DNA of 64,000 nucleotides, taken from assembly GCF_014200405.1 (NCBI RefSeq), contig NZ_JACHBQ010000002.1, forward strand, positions 15,224 through 79,223, in the 5' to 3' direction. Positions 35,135-45,238 of this stretch are shown here, one piece after another. A program made the translations under genes and the position numbers. The notes below the pieces were generated by a model. It worked only from the letters and a program-made list of their open reading frames with translations. It searched no databases and had not been told where the DNA came from. Each line of letters begins with the position of its first letter. Position 1 is the first letter of the stretch. Source of the stretch: Cryobacterium roopkundense. GTDB lineage: Bacteria > Actinomycetota > Actinomycetes > Actinomycetales > Microbacteriaceae.

Positions 35135-35905
35135 TCAAATAAGACCGGATTGAGGGTACGCGGATCGCAGGTTCGAAATCGCGACTCTGAGGTCGTTGTC
35201 TATAGCTCCCAGCTCCTCCTTGCGGGCATACGGCGCCAAGCTATTGTCTGCCCGCGTACGTGAATACTCTCGCTGCAGCTCCTTGACCCGGCGCTCAAGA
35301 TTCTGCAGACGCTCCGCGTCGTCCTCGTCGGTTAGAACAAGAAGTCGGCGCTGCGCGACCGAGGCTCGTGCCGCGCGATCCCGGTCAGGTTCGGGAGCCA
35401 GCAGCGTCGGCGTTGGTCCGTCCCAGTCGATGCGTGCTCCGGTTGTGTCGGCGCCAATGAGGGCTCGAGCATGTCCCCACCTGGCTGCCGCCTGGACGAG
35501 ATCATCAAGCGACCGCCGGTAGTCGTCTCCTCTAACAATGCTTTGGTATTGGTTTTGGACCATCCGCCCAATTGAACTGCCGATGTCGACAGGAGCGCTT
35601 TGGGTCGGAAGAGCGAGTTGGGCGTTTGCAGCTTCCTGGAAAGGTCGCTCGGTTTCTGACTTCGCAACAAGGGAGTTTGTGTCCTCAACCTCTTTCCCCA
35701 CGCCAGCGCGTAATTCGCTCTCAATCTCGAGCAGGCCATCAGTCTCAATGGACACACCGGCGGCAGTCATCTTCCTCAGCCCGTTCAGAATCCTGCGGAT
35801 TTGCTTCCGGAACATGAAGATCAGGCCCAACACGATGAGCGGCCAAACAAGGATTTTCGTGAAGTCGAGGACAACTCCGATCCAATACGTCAATTCCTGT
35901 GACAT
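35135..35905 (-). CDS. Membrane-anchored coiled-coil protein
   Basis: 256 residues. One N-terminal membrane helix (WPLIVLGLIFMFRKQIRRIL), then a mostly helical cytoplasmic part with a C-terminal coiled coil (ERLQNLERRVKELQREYSRTRADN). No catalytic residues seen. Such proteins are common next to phage-defence or transfer genes, but no link can be shown here. Confidence 0.6.
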   Translation of the reverse strand: MSQELTYWIGVVLDFTKILVWPLIVLGLIFMFRKQIRRILNGLRKMTAAGVSIETDGLLEIESELRAGVGKEVEDTNSLVAKSETERPFQEAANAQLALPTQSAPVDIGSSIGRMVQNQYQSIVRGDDYRRSLDDLVQAAARWGHARALIGADTTGARIDWDGPTPTLLAPEPDRDRAARASVAQRRLLVLTDEDDAERLQNLERRVKELQREYSRTRADNSLAPYARKEELGAIDNDLRVAISNLRSAYPQSGLI

Positions 35906-36193
35906 TGAAGTGAGTCCTTTCCCGCAGCCAGCATGCGCCCACGCTATCGGACCCCGACCCTGCGGTCATTCGGCGCTCTACCGTTCGCGACCGTCATCCC
36001 TGGAGCGCGGGTCATCGGTCTGTGCATCCTTGTTCACCACGGGTGGCCTGTCTGGCCTTCACGGCGAGGCCGGCGGCTCGCTGCGCTAGCAGGCTGAAGC
36101 CCCACTGACGAGATAACAGCACCAGACTCAGGAATCACTCTCGCTCCGGACAGTAGACAACATGTCCGGAGGCAGACCAACATAATTCAACCC

Positions 36194-36688
36194 ATGAAAC
36201 TTCTCGGAACCATATTCCTTGGCGCGATAGCGACCACCATAATCCTGTCCGGTTGCTCGAGCACCGCTGGTGGCGACTCCAACCCGACCACTTCCGCCGA
36301 CGAAGCGCCTACCTCATTCGCGCCGCCTGAAACGCTTGGAGCTGCGCCGTCAACTCCCGCATCGAGCTCAGCTTCGGACGCAACTTCCGGGACGTTGCCC
36401 ACAGACCCACTCGATCCAGTCATGGTCTATGCACTCTGCAAGGCCCAGACGATCAGCTATGTCTCGAAAAGCTACTCCGCAACGTGGGCACCATTTGAGG
36501 AAGCGATCACCGCCGTCAGGGACGACGGCGTGATCGGCATTTACATAGAGACAATCGACAACGAGACAGCAAAAGAAATGGCCAGCGTATGTCAGATCGG
36601 CGGCACAGTCGGTTCCCCCGAGTGGGCCTCGTTCGGTGTAGATAGCCGGCCCTCTGATCGTGATTTCATCGTGGCTGATCGGATTTGA
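36194..36688 (+). CDS. Lipoprotein
   Basis: 164 residues. Signal peptide MKLLGTIFLGAIATTIILSGC with a lipobox (LSGC, Cys21), followed by a Ser/Thr/Pro-rich linker and a small soluble domain with one Cys pair (Cys at ALCKAQ and ASVCQIGG). It is anchored on the outer face of the cell membrane. Function unknown. Confidence 0.75.
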   Translation: MKLLGTIFLGAIATTIILSGCSSTAGGDSNPTTSADEAPTSFAPPETLGAAPSTPASSSASDATSGTLPTDPLDPVMVYALCKAQTISYVSKSYSATWAPFEEAITAVRDDGVIGIYIETIDNETAKEMASVCQIGGTVGSPEWASFGVDSRPSDRDFIVADRI

Positions 36689-36764
36689 ACCCGGACTGGA
36701 AGCGGCGCCTCAAGGCGCCCGACAGCGCGAAGAGCCCACCGAGACCGGCGAAGCGCGTGATTGA

Positions 36765-39700
36765 CTAACGCTCCCGGTCATCCTCACGCGTACGGGGATC
36801 CTCCGACCGCGGAACGCGGTGATCACCTCGGGTCTTCGACGTGCCTCTGACATTCAGGCCCGCCTTGCGCTGGGCTTCCTGCTGTTGCTGGGCTTTGGCA
36901 CGGTTCGCCTCACGCATCACATCCAGTGAGGTTCGGGTCGTGGGCACCCGGGGTACAGCACGCTCGACGGTGAGCGCGGTCGCCACGTCCCGCGCTGTCT
37001 GCGCAGCCGCAGCCGCCTCTGCCGCTGCCCGCTGCCGGTCGTCCCCAGTCTCGATCGGGCGGTCGCTGAGGGCCTGCGACTTGTGCAGCGCCGTCACCCT
37101 GGCCGCCAGCTCCGCACCGACGGGGCGCTCCCGGTACGCTGCCGGGATGGCCTGCGCCTCGGCCGGGTCGATCTTGTACCGGTCGCGGAACACGTCGACT
37201 TCGGCGGCGAGCCGCACCCACGCGTCACGGCGAGCACTGTCTGCTGGGACGTCGCCCAACTGGGTTGACCAGGCGGGCTGCTCTGCCGCGACACTGGTCC
37301 CACGTTCGTTGAGGCGCACCGCCAGGTACTCATACCGTTCGGTGAGGTGCTCCCGCCACGCCGGGTCAGTTCCCGGAGCGTCCAGGGCACTGCGGTCGGC
37401 GATCCAGGCCGGCACGACCGGGGCGGCCGGCGCACCCTGGTGGGTGGGTGCCGTTTCGATGCGGCGTTCCAACCGGTAGGACAGGACCGCGCCGATATCG
37501 TCGGCGTCGTCGAGGCCGCGTTCGTTCCGCGAGGCGCGCAGCACCGTTGCCGGGTCCAGACCGTGAGTCTCCGCGCGGCCGAGGGCCGCAGTGACCGCTC
37601 CCCAGCTGTCACAGCTGGTCAGATCGCGTGCGTCGGCATCGTCGAGAACCTCGTATACGAGCTGGCCGAAACGGATCTCGTTCGCCCGTTCGGCAACGTC
37701 ACCGTACTGGTCGATGAGGGTCGTCAGGTCATCAACGCGGGCTTGTTCGGCGCGGATGCTCTCGTGCGCGGACAGCATCCCGTCGCTGTGCCCAGCAATA
37801 GACTCCAGCACCTCACTCATCGGCTGGGCCTCCTCCGTCTCCACATACAGGCGGTTCTCTTCCCGGCCCCGGGTCAAACCCACATAAGCCAGCTCCCGGG
37901 ACGTGGATGCGTCGGCGAGGACGTGGGCGGTATCGGCGGTCATGCCCTGCGCCCGGTGGATGGTGGACGCGTAACCCAGCTCGACAGACGTCACCACGTA
38001 CTCAACTGGCAGGGTGATGCGGCCGCCGTGTCCGGTGTGCGTGACACTCAACGCACCGTCCGCTTGGACTCTGTCGACCGTCCACACGTCACCGTTCTTC
38101 ACCCGGTCCGTCCCGCGCCCGGTGCGGAGCGTCGCGTCGTTCAGGCGGGTGACGACCCGGTCGCCCCGATACGCGGCGAGGCCATCACGCAGCTGCGATG
38201 ACGACTTCCCGCGCACGATCCCTGAGCTCATTCGGTAAGCCTGCGCTCGGCTGTTGAGGTCAGCGACCGTGACGTTTTTCTGCGCGAGCATGAGGGCGTT
38301 CTTGCCGGCCTCACCGTCGTGCTGCCACGCCGCGAATACATCCCCGGTCATCCTCTCGATACTGCCACCAGTCACCCGCTCGTTATCGACGTACCAACGA
38401 AACGGGTCGCCCACCGTCGCAGGGTCACGGAGCATCCGTGATGCTTCGCCTTCCTCGGGCGCCGTGAACCGGTGAATCTCCTCCAGCTTGATCGACCCGA
38501 CCTCACGCTCGAGCAAGCGCAGTGCGCCGCCGGATTCAACGGCGGCCAATTGACGGTCGTCCCCAATCAGGCGCACGTGAGCGCCGTGCCGCTGCGCGAT
38601 GCCCGTGACTTTCGCCAGATTCATCGTCCCGGCCATGCCCGCCTCATCAACGACAACAATGTCGCCCGGGCGGAGCACCAGATCGTCCGGGTGGCCGCTG
38701 CCTGACGCCACATCTCCGTGCGTTTCGTACGCCCGGATGAAGGAGTGAATAGTTGCGGCTGGGACGTTGACGGTGTCACGGAACACCGCGGCGGCCGTCG
38801 CCGACGGCGCCAGACCAATCAGGCGCCCGCCGGCTTGTTCGGTGGCCCTGGCCGCCAACGCGAGGGCCGTCGTCTTCCCTGCCCCGGCAGGGCCCGTGCC
38901 GACGATGAGCAGGGTTCCCGATGTCGTGAAATCACGCGCGAGCGCGCGCTGGCCAGCGTCCAGTGGACCCGGGTGCGCCGCCGCCGTCCGGTCAAATTCG
39001 GCCACCGACACCGGCGACAGCGACCGGGTGCGCCCGGCGGCGAGGAGGGTGTCTTCGGCGGCGAGAAGGCCCGCGGAGGTGAACAGCATCCGGCCCTTGT
39101 GATCGTAAATACTCGCTCCGTCACTGCGGGTCAGCGGTTGGAACGAGCCGTGCGGTGCCGGCGGTGTCACGGCGATGGAGTCCGTATCTAGGGCGCGGCG
39201 TGTGATCAGCTCGACGGTTCCCTCTACGACCTGCCCATGAAGGCTTTCCTTCTGCACCCACCGCCGCGCCTCAGCTTCGATCATGTGCGGACCCCACACC
39301 GCATGATGTTCTGACACGGTTGCCACCACGTCCCGCGCCGCCCGGTCGACATCGACCAGGCGCGGCCCGCGCCCACGTGACTCATCCGCGACCACGCGGG
39401 CGCGGGCCAACAGCGCAGCCACGGTGTGCGCGCCGACGCGCGCAGTGGCTTCCGTTATCCAGTGCGCGCGCAGCGCAGCGAGGGATCGGGCGTGCGGTTT
39501 GGCGGGGCGTGTTTCGAGTGTGGCCTGGTCGGCAAGTTTGATGCGGGCAGCCGCGTCGGGGCTGCGCCCGTGACTGTCACGGTAGTCCTTCTCCAGCTCA
39601 CGGACGGCCTTCTTAATGTCGGCCGAGCGGGTCGAGAACTGGGACGTCAAGCGGTCGTGGATTCCCGCGATCTCCACCACGGGGCGCTTACCCGGGGTTA

Positions 39701-40658
39701 CTTCGCGCAGCTCCGTGACAAGGCCTAGAGCGTCGGTGACGTTCTCCATCACGCGCTGATTGTAGAACTCTGACGCGGCCACGCCCTGGCGGTGCAGGAG
39801 CTTGGAGTCGATCGTGCGCCACTTCCCGTCACTGCCCTTGACCTTGTTCGCCACCACCAGGTGATCGTGCAACTGCGGGTCGCCGTTTCGGGAATCGTAG
39901 TGCCGGAACCGCGTCGCAATCAGGCCACCCTCAACGTCGATCTGCGCGACCCCGTTCGTGCCGGCCCGGGTGGCGATCGCCTCACGCTCGAGGTACAGGA
40001 CAGTGTCCGCGATCGCGGATTCCTGGGCCTTCTCGATCACCGTGCGGGTATCGTCATCACCCAAACCCCAGAGCACAGACACGCTCTTGGCCGGGGAGAA
40101 AACCAGGTCGAACCCGGCGACGGCTTGCTGCGTCGGACGCGTCGCCGCGGTGATGAACCGGCCCAGCTCTTCCTTGTCCGCCGGCTGCCGACCCTTCGCC
40201 TCCCGAAACGCCTGCCCACCCTCACGAGCCCGAATCACCCGCCGCTCGGTCACGTTCGGCTCGCGATGATTCATCCGCGTGAAGTCACCGTAACCGGCCT
40301 CAATATTCGCGCTCAGGTCCGTGCCACCGGTGCTGTACCCGTAGTACGCGCGGCCCAGCTTCACCGCATCGTGCGCCTCCGCCGCCGTCTTCCCCTGAGC
40401 CTGCAAAGCGATGATCATCGCTTCAGCATCCGGGTGCAGACCCTCACCGTAAAGAGCCTTCATCTGCTCCTCAGTGACGACACCGGAAACACCCAGCGTG
40501 GCCACTCCCCCGCCGACCCATATGCCGGGAGGGTTACCGTCGGCGGTGTAGTAATCGCCCAGCTCGCGGCCGCTCTCGCGCCGGGCATCACCGGTCGCAA
40601 CCTCGTTCGTGTAGTAGGCATAACCGTCTCCCGCAGAGAGGATATGCACCGTCATCAT
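36765..40658 (-). CDS. traA: MobF relaxase-helicase (TrwC/TraA-like)
   Basis: 1297 residues from MMTVHILSAGDGYAYY at 40658; GAGGTAAAG upstream serves as RBS. The TrwC relaxase domain spans residues 1 to about 350, with the candidate catalytic Tyr cluster YAYY (13-16) and histidine triad HYDSRNGDPQLHDH (His253, His264, His266). The helicase half has Walker A GPAGAGKTTAL at about residue 590, the Walker B-like VVVDEAGMAG and a C-terminal UvrD-like motif (YASTIHRAQGMTADTAHVL). It nicks oriT, stays attached to the 5' end and unwinds DNA for transfer. The C-terminal tail is charged. oriT was not located. Confidence 0.95.
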   Translation of the reverse strand: MMTVHILSAGDGYAYYTNEVATGDARRESGRELGDYYTADGNPPGIWVGGGVATLGVSGVVTEEQMKALYGEGLHPDAEAMIIALQAQGKTAAEAHDAVKLGRAYYGYSTGGTDLSANIEAGYGDFTRMNHREPNVTERRVIRAREGGQAFREAKGRQPADKEELGRFITAATRPTQQAVAGFDLVFSPAKSVSVLWGLGDDDTRTVIEKAQESAIADTVLYLEREAIATRAGTNGVAQIDVEGGLIATRFRHYDSRNGDPQLHDHLVVANKVKGSDGKWRTIDSKLLHRQGVAASEFYNQRVMENVTDALGLVTELREVTPGKRPVVEIAGIHDRLTSQFSTRSADIKKAVRELEKDYRDSHGRSPDAAARIKLADQATLETRPAKPHARSLAALRAHWITEATARVGAHTVAALLARARVVADESRGRGPRLVDVDRAARDVVATVSEHHAVWGPHMIEAEARRWVQKESLHGQVVEGTVELITRRALDTDSIAVTPPAPHGSFQPLTRSDGASIYDHKGRMLFTSAGLLAAEDTLLAAGRTRSLSPVSVAEFDRTAAAHPGPLDAGQRALARDFTTSGTLLIVGTGPAGAGKTTALALAARATEQAGGRLIGLAPSATAAAVFRDTVNVPAATIHSFIRAYETHGDVASGSGHPDDLVLRPGDIVVVDEAGMAGTMNLAKVTGIAQRHGAHVRLIGDDRQLAAVESGGALRLLEREVGSIKLEEIHRFTAPEEGEASRMLRDPATVGDPFRWYVDNERVTGGSIERMTGDVFAAWQHDGEAGKNALMLAQKNVTVADLNSRAQAYRMSSGIVRGKSSSQLRDGLAAYRGDRVVTRLNDATLRTGRGTDRVKNGDVWTVDRVQADGALSVTHTGHGGRITLPVEYVVTSVELGYASTIHRAQGMTADTAHVLADASTSRELAYVGLTRGREENRLYVETEEAQPMSEVLESIAGHSDGMLSAHESIRAEQARVDDLTTLIDQYGDVAERANEIRFGQLVYEVLDDADARDLTSCDSWGAVTAALGRAETHGLDPATVLRASRNERGLDDADDIGAVLSYRLERRIETAPTHQGAPAAPVVPAWIADRSALDAPGTDPAWREHLTERYEYLAVRLNERGTSVAAEQPAWSTQLGDVPADSARRDAWVRLAAEVDVFRDRYKIDPAEAQAIPAAYRERPVGAELAARVTALHKSQALSDRPIETGDDRQRAAAEAAAAAQTARDVATALTVERAVPRVPTTRTSLDVMREANRAKAQQQQEAQRKAGLNVRGTSKTRGDHRVPRSEDPRTREDDRER

Positions 40659-40953
40659 GAAAATGACTTTACCTCGTTTATTACTAATGCCAGAGGTGTG
40701 ACAAAACGATAGACGAAGAATGAGGATTGAGATTGGCCACAATCGGAAAGATTGTGCGGTTTCGACGCGGAGACTGCAGGAGTGAGGAAAAGCTGTGAGG
40801 GACGATCAGCGACAACGAACGATGCAGTCGATGTGGCGAAACCGAGAGGCTTGCGCACGTGGGCCGGGCCACCCGACCTTGGGTGACCTGGCTGCCCTTG
40901 CGTCTTCGGGCGTGCCTGCATAATGGAGGTCCAGCCATCCGAAGGAGCTCATC

Positions 40954-41337
40954 ATGGCCGACGTTCGCAAGTCCGCAAAGCAAACCGCCGCTCGCACACG
41001 CGCACGCGAGAAGGCGGCCGAGTTCCGCGCAAAACAAGACAAGCTCGAACAACTCGCCACCGACTACTTCGTGGCCACCGACTCCCTCGAAGAAATCGAA
41101 GCGTCCGCACAGAAAGAAATAGCCGCAGTACGTGAACGCGCAGCGAAACGGAGCAAGGCTGCACAGACCAACGCTGACGCGGTGATCGCCTCCATGCTCG
41201 CACTCAGCACGCCTCGCGGTGAGGTTGCCGACCGCCTCGGCATCCCCGCCCGCGACGTCAAAAAACTCTCGGCCGGCCCGGATGAAAGCCTGCGGCAGGA
41301 GACCAAAGAGACAGAGACCATGTCGGCGGTTTTGTAG
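40954..41337 (+). CDS. Small helical transfer-accessory candidate
   Basis: 127 residues with RBS AGGAGCTCATC before the ATG. Almost wholly helical and charged (RTRAREKAAEFRAKQDKLEQLATDYF and SAQKEIAAVRERAAKRSKA), then a possible helix-turn-helix (TPRGEVADRLGIPARDVKKLSAGPDE). It is divergent from the relaxase across about 300 bp, the place where MobC-type or oriT-binding accessory genes are often found. The role is inferred from position and shape. Confidence 0.6.
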   Translation: MADVRKSAKQTAARTRAREKAAEFRAKQDKLEQLATDYFVATDSLEEIEASAQKEIAAVRERAAKRSKAAQTNADAVIASMLALSTPRGEVADRLGIPARDVKKLSAGPDESLRQETKETETMSAVL

Positions 41338-41473
41338 GGATACAGCTGGATCCCAGCGAATCACGCTGGGCAGTTTGCTCTCAACGTCTTGTAGCCCGTG
41401 GAATACAAGACGCCTCACACCGCGCGCCGCTGTTCAATTTTGTCGCCAGGTCGCGCCCGACCACCGTGCAGAA

Positions 41474-42520
41474 TTATCCGTGCTTGCCCTGCTCTTCGTC
41501 GGCCCAGCCAAAGGCCGCGGTGAGCTCATCGGCGGCCGGGAGCGCGTTCTTCTCCGACGGGGGCAAGGAGTCATATGTATATGTCGACACGGCCATTGGA
41601 GAGCCCGAGCGCCCGAGCGCGTACCGAACTGTGTGATCGTTGCGATCGCCGCAGATGAGTATGCCGACTGTGGGTGCGTGACCCTCTCGGCGGAGCCGAT
41701 CGTCCACGAGCGAGACGTAGAAACCAAGCTTGCCGGCATGTTCCGGTTGGAACTTCCCCGTTTTCAGTTCGATGACGACATATCGCATTTGATCAATGTG
41801 GAAAAAGAGTAGATCGAGATAGAAATCGTCGCCACCGACGTCGAAATGAACTTGACGCCCTACGAATGCGAACCCCGTTCCCAGCTCCCGAAGGGTATCG
41901 ACGATGCGGTCCATAAGTGCTTGTTCGAGGTCACGCTCAGCCGCATCTTCCGTCAGCTCCAGGAAGTCAAACACGTACGGGTCCTTGGAGAGCTGCTTGG
42001 CGAGCTCGGAATCCGCCGGGGTCAGCTCGGCATTGAAGTTCGACGGTGCTGAGCCTGATCGTTCAAGAGTGCGATTCTTGATCTGGTTGAGTAGTACGTC
42101 GCGGGACCAACCGTTTTTCACGGCCGCCGCGACATACCCATCGCGAGTGCTGGCATCGTTAAGCTTGTCGAGAATGAGACGAATGTGGCCCCAGGGTAAA
42201 AGTCCCACAAGCTGTGGGACTTTTGAATCAGCTGGCCAGGCTGTCGCAAGCGCCCGCATGTAGAACAGATTGCTACGCGATAAGCCCGTCATGTTAGGGA
42301 ACTCCCGTTGGAGATCCTGCGCCAGGCGATCAATGACTCCAGCACCCCACCCTTGTTCCTCTTGCTCGGTGAGGATAGCCCGGCCGAGGGACCAGTACAG
42401 CTCGATGAGCTGCGTATTAACCGCACGATGCGCGCGACCCTGAGCCACGCGAACGCGGCGTTTCAGCGCCCCTAGAAACTCGGGGTAACCATCCGGGAGA
42501 GATACTTCGCGACGCGCCAT
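41474..42520 (-). CDS. DUF1016/YhcG-family PDDEXK nuclease
   Basis: 348 residues. The N-terminal DUF1016 helical domain (LIELYWSLGRAILTEQEEQGWGAGVIDRLAQDLQREFP) is followed by SNLFYMRALATAWP. The C-terminal nuclease domain (DFYLDLLFFHIDQMRYVVIELKTGKFQPEHAGKLGFYV) shows the PDDEXK core with Asp, Glu and Lys in place. Related proteins are linked to recombination or phage defence; the exact role here is unknown. Confidence 0.88.
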   Translation of the reverse strand: MARREVSLPDGYPEFLGALKRRVRVAQGRAHRAVNTQLIELYWSLGRAILTEQEEQGWGAGVIDRLAQDLQREFPNMTGLSRSNLFYMRALATAWPADSKVPQLVGLLPWGHIRLILDKLNDASTRDGYVAAAVKNGWSRDVLLNQIKNRTLERSGSAPSNFNAELTPADSELAKQLSKDPYVFDFLELTEDAAERDLEQALMDRIVDTLRELGTGFAFVGRQVHFDVGGDDFYLDLLFFHIDQMRYVVIELKTGKFQPEHAGKLGFYVSLVDDRLRREGHAPTVGILICGDRNDHTVRYALGRSGSPMAVSTYTYDSLPPSEKNALPAADELTAAFGWADEEQGKHG

Positions 42521-43165
42521 GCCCTAATTGTCTCGTACGGCGGCGCCTCAACATCTCCCGGGCCAGATCGAGCCGAGGTCGTCTTCGGCATGAATTCTCG
42601 TGCTCGACCTGCCCGCTATACGTGGGCAGCAAAAGAGCGAGCAGCGCCCAGCAAACGGGGACGCGCATGCTCGTCTGTCTGCGCGTACAGCCACGCAGCA
42701 AGGGACCTTGTCAGGAGACGATTTGGTCCGTGCACGGTCGCTATGTCCAGGCTGTTGACACCGATTTCCGATAGAAGTCGAGAGCTGCATTCCTCGTTAG
42801 ATAGGTGTGGGTTGCCGGAGCGTAGATGTCCACAAAAGACAGCGGATTCGACAAGGTCAAGGCACGCAAACGCCTATCTAAACGCCATGACCGAGGCACC
42901 TCGCCCGGACCTGGCAAGCCGGCATCCATGCCAGCTGCCTAGAGCTTGGCCAAGAGCGAAGCGGACGGCCGAAACTACGCAAGGGTCTCGGCGTACGCGC
43001 CCTCCTGACTCGTAGCCGTATACAGGATTGGCACCCGCCACGTCGAAGCGATTCCCACTTCGTTCAAGCAGTGAGTGCATCGACAGCATTGATCTGCGAG
43101 AAACGCAGCTGTGGAACTTCACGCTCGACCCGCCACAACTGGTGCGGTGGTTCAACGAGGCGGGG
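42521..43165. other. Gap with no supported gene
   Basis: Short frames on both strands are Arg-rich shadows. No repeat or RNA gene recognised. Confidence 0.4.
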
Positions 43166-43573
43166 CTAGCCAGCATTGATGAAAGCCCGTGCTGCCGCCA
43201 TGACGTCACGCGCTCGCCCGGTGGACAGCACCTCGGCCGGCGACTCGTCATCCAGCTGAGGGTTCATCCCCATGAACCACGCACGAGCCACCTCGGGCGA
43301 TTCCGCCGACGTCAGCAACTCAACAACTTGGAACGCATCGCGAAGCAGTTGCTCACTCGCTTGCGGCGGCCGAACCGTTCCGTTGGCCCACCGCGTGAGA
43401 GTCCGCGCGTTCTTCGAAACGATCACTCCAAGAAGCGCCTGGCCCAGTTGGGCCTGCAAGGCACCAACAATGTCACTGATTCCAAGTTCCACAGCCCGAG
43501 CATGCGCCTCGCTGACGATGCGGGCACGCGGCACCGCTTGCACAGCAAGATTCGTCAAACTACCCACCTCCAA
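43166..43573 (-). CDS. MbcA/ParS/Xre-like antitoxin, copy 2
   Basis: 135 residues. Same organisation as the gene at 33520-33915: an Xre-like N-terminal region (IVGALQAQLGQALLGVIVSKNARTLTRWANGTVRPP) and a C-terminal toxin-binding-like part (VARAWFMGMNPQLDDESPAEVLSTGRARDVMAAARAFINAG). Shared blocks include W F x G M N P x L and A A R x F I. No toxin adjacent. Probably represses its own promoter through the conserved palindrome to its right. Confidence 0.72.
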   Translation of the reverse strand: MEVGSLTNLAVQAVPRARIVSEAHARAVELGISDIVGALQAQLGQALLGVIVSKNARTLTRWANGTVRPPQASEQLLRDAFQVVELLTSAESPEVARAWFMGMNPQLDDESPAEVLSTGRARDVMAAARAFINAG

Positions 43574-43635
43574 TGGTCCATTAACGGCAGTCTAACGTCT
43601 ATCTGTTTGTCGGGCAATATGTCGGGTGATATGAC

Positions 43636-43692
43636 CGATAATAATGATTATGTCAATAGGCAATGCATCTATTGCAGGATTTCCAGAATGGG
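43636..43692 (+). promoter_or_regulatory. Conserved antitoxin upstream region, copy 2
   Basis: Carries ATAAT-AATG-ATTAT (43638-43651) and then a divergent ORF start (ATG at 43650; MSIGNASIAG) matching the one at 34021 (MSIGSASIAE). Differences in the first codons are mostly silent. Confidence 0.6.
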
Positions 43693-43984
43693 CCTCTTTT
43701 ACGGGGGCTGCGCCGACAGCCCCGAGCGACCCGCTCACGGTCACTGGGTTACTACCCCCGACCTGCGCCTGCGTGAAATTCGTACTGAACACGAGGCCTA
43801 CGCCTCCGCAGCGGCAGGGTTGGCCAGGCGTTTGTGACGAATACCCAACGCGATGCTGTCAGAAATGTCGCGGACAAAGAACAGGTCACACAAACAGACC
43901 CATACAAACTACCAAGACGCTGATAGTCCTGTCGGATGCGCTAACGCTTCCATGTTCAGGGCCAAAATGGCCTCCATGGTACAC

Positions 43985-44689
43985 ATGTCACGAGCCTCGC
44001 TGGTGAGCGGAGCATTCGTAGAACTCGCTGACGCACTGGTCGGAAACTACGACGTGCTCGATCTCTTGCGCACTCTCGTCGATCAATGCGTTGTGTTGCT
44101 AGACGCCACCGCAGCGGGCCTGGTGTTGGTGGATCAAAGCGGCCACCTACAGGTTCTAGCCTCTACCAGCGAAGAAAGCTACATCGTTGAAATAATGCAG
44201 CACAGAGCCGGAGCCGGTCCCTGCGTTGACGCGTACCTATCCGGCGAGGTGGTCACACTGAGCGACATTGAAGCAGAAGGACACCGATACCCCGATTTTC
44301 AGGCGGCTGCGCTAGCCCAAGGTTTCCAATCAGTTCATGCAATTCCGATGCGCTTGCGCCCGAATACCATCGGAGCGCTGAATCTGTTCCGAACGCACAA
44401 AGGAGTGTTGAGTGATGAAGACGCGACAATCGGTCAGGCACTGGCAGACGTCGCCACCATCAGCCTCCTGAATGAGAGCACGGCTCGAGAGAATGCGACG
44501 GTGAATGAACATCTACAACGAGCACTGAACAGTCGTGTCTTCATCGAGCAGGCCAAAGGCGTCATCGCCGAACGCAATAGCATCAGCATGGACGATGCTT
44601 TCAAGCGCCTCCGCCAGCACGCCCGGTCACGCCAAGAGCCCATGCACACCAGCGCAGCAAACATCATCAATAACCTCATCATGATTTAA
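43985..44689 (+). CDS. GAF-ANTAR regulator
   Basis: 234 residues from MSRASLVSGAFVELADALVGNYD, chosen because GAF-ANTAR proteins often begin at this point; the open frame extends upstream. GAF domain about 20-160 (CVVLLDATAAGLVLVD, GPCVDAYLSGEVV). The ANTAR domain is at the C-terminus (LNSRVFIEQAKGVIAERNSISMDDAFKRLRQHARS). It senses a small molecule or redox state and would prevent transcription termination on target RNAs. Target unknown. Confidence 0.85.
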   Translation: MSRASLVSGAFVELADALVGNYDVLDLLRTLVDQCVVLLDATAAGLVLVDQSGHLQVLASTSEESYIVEIMQHRAGAGPCVDAYLSGEVVTLSDIEAEGHRYPDFQAAALAQGFQSVHAIPMRLRPNTIGALNLFRTHKGVLSDEDATIGQALADVATISLLNESTARENATVNEHLQRALNSRVFIEQAKGVIAERNSISMDDAFKRLRQHARSRQEPMHTSAANIINNLIMI

Positions 44690-45238
44690 GCTCCGGCCAG
44701 CTGGGCGGCCGGCCGGCCGATTTTCGGGGCCCTGCTGACGGTGCCGACAATTGACGTGATCCCGGCACTGGACCAAGAGCTTGGACAATTGTTCCAGCGT
44801 TTTCTGGTGTGGGCGTCAGGAAAAGTTCGGTTTGGCCGATCACGCACGTCGAGGCTGATTCAAGGCCACTGTGTTGTTGCTGTCGAGCTGCGGAGACAGC
44901 CACAAGCGTCAAGCACAGCCATGGAGCCGTGGTGGCCTTGACTGTGCCGGACCTGGCCGCGTTCATCTACCGCCAGCCTAAATAACTTGACCAGATCTCA
45001 ATCCAAAGTTGTTTCATTGCCTCACCCTTTCGGGGGGGGCGGCGCAGATTCAAACATCCGTAATATAGGAATTTAAAACTGTGATCAGACTGTGAAAACG
45101 TCCTAGCGCTGTTGGCTGGATTGCTTGGTTCCCGCGCGACCGCGTGGGTGAGAACCCCGAAATGACGGAGCATTCCATGTCAATGTTGAATCCTGATTTG
45201 GTTCTCCTATCCGTACACCGCCACCGAATCGCCCTCCG
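44690..45238. other. Gap with no supported gene
   Basis: GC-rich palindromic run near 44701-44720 (repeated CGGC) and a run of eight G near 45031-45038. No gene seen. Confidence 0.4.

Noticed and set aside
36670..36730. tRNA-like 3' end (GGATTTGAACCCGG)
   Set aside because: The match is part of the lipoprotein stop region; no cloverleaf arms could be built around it.
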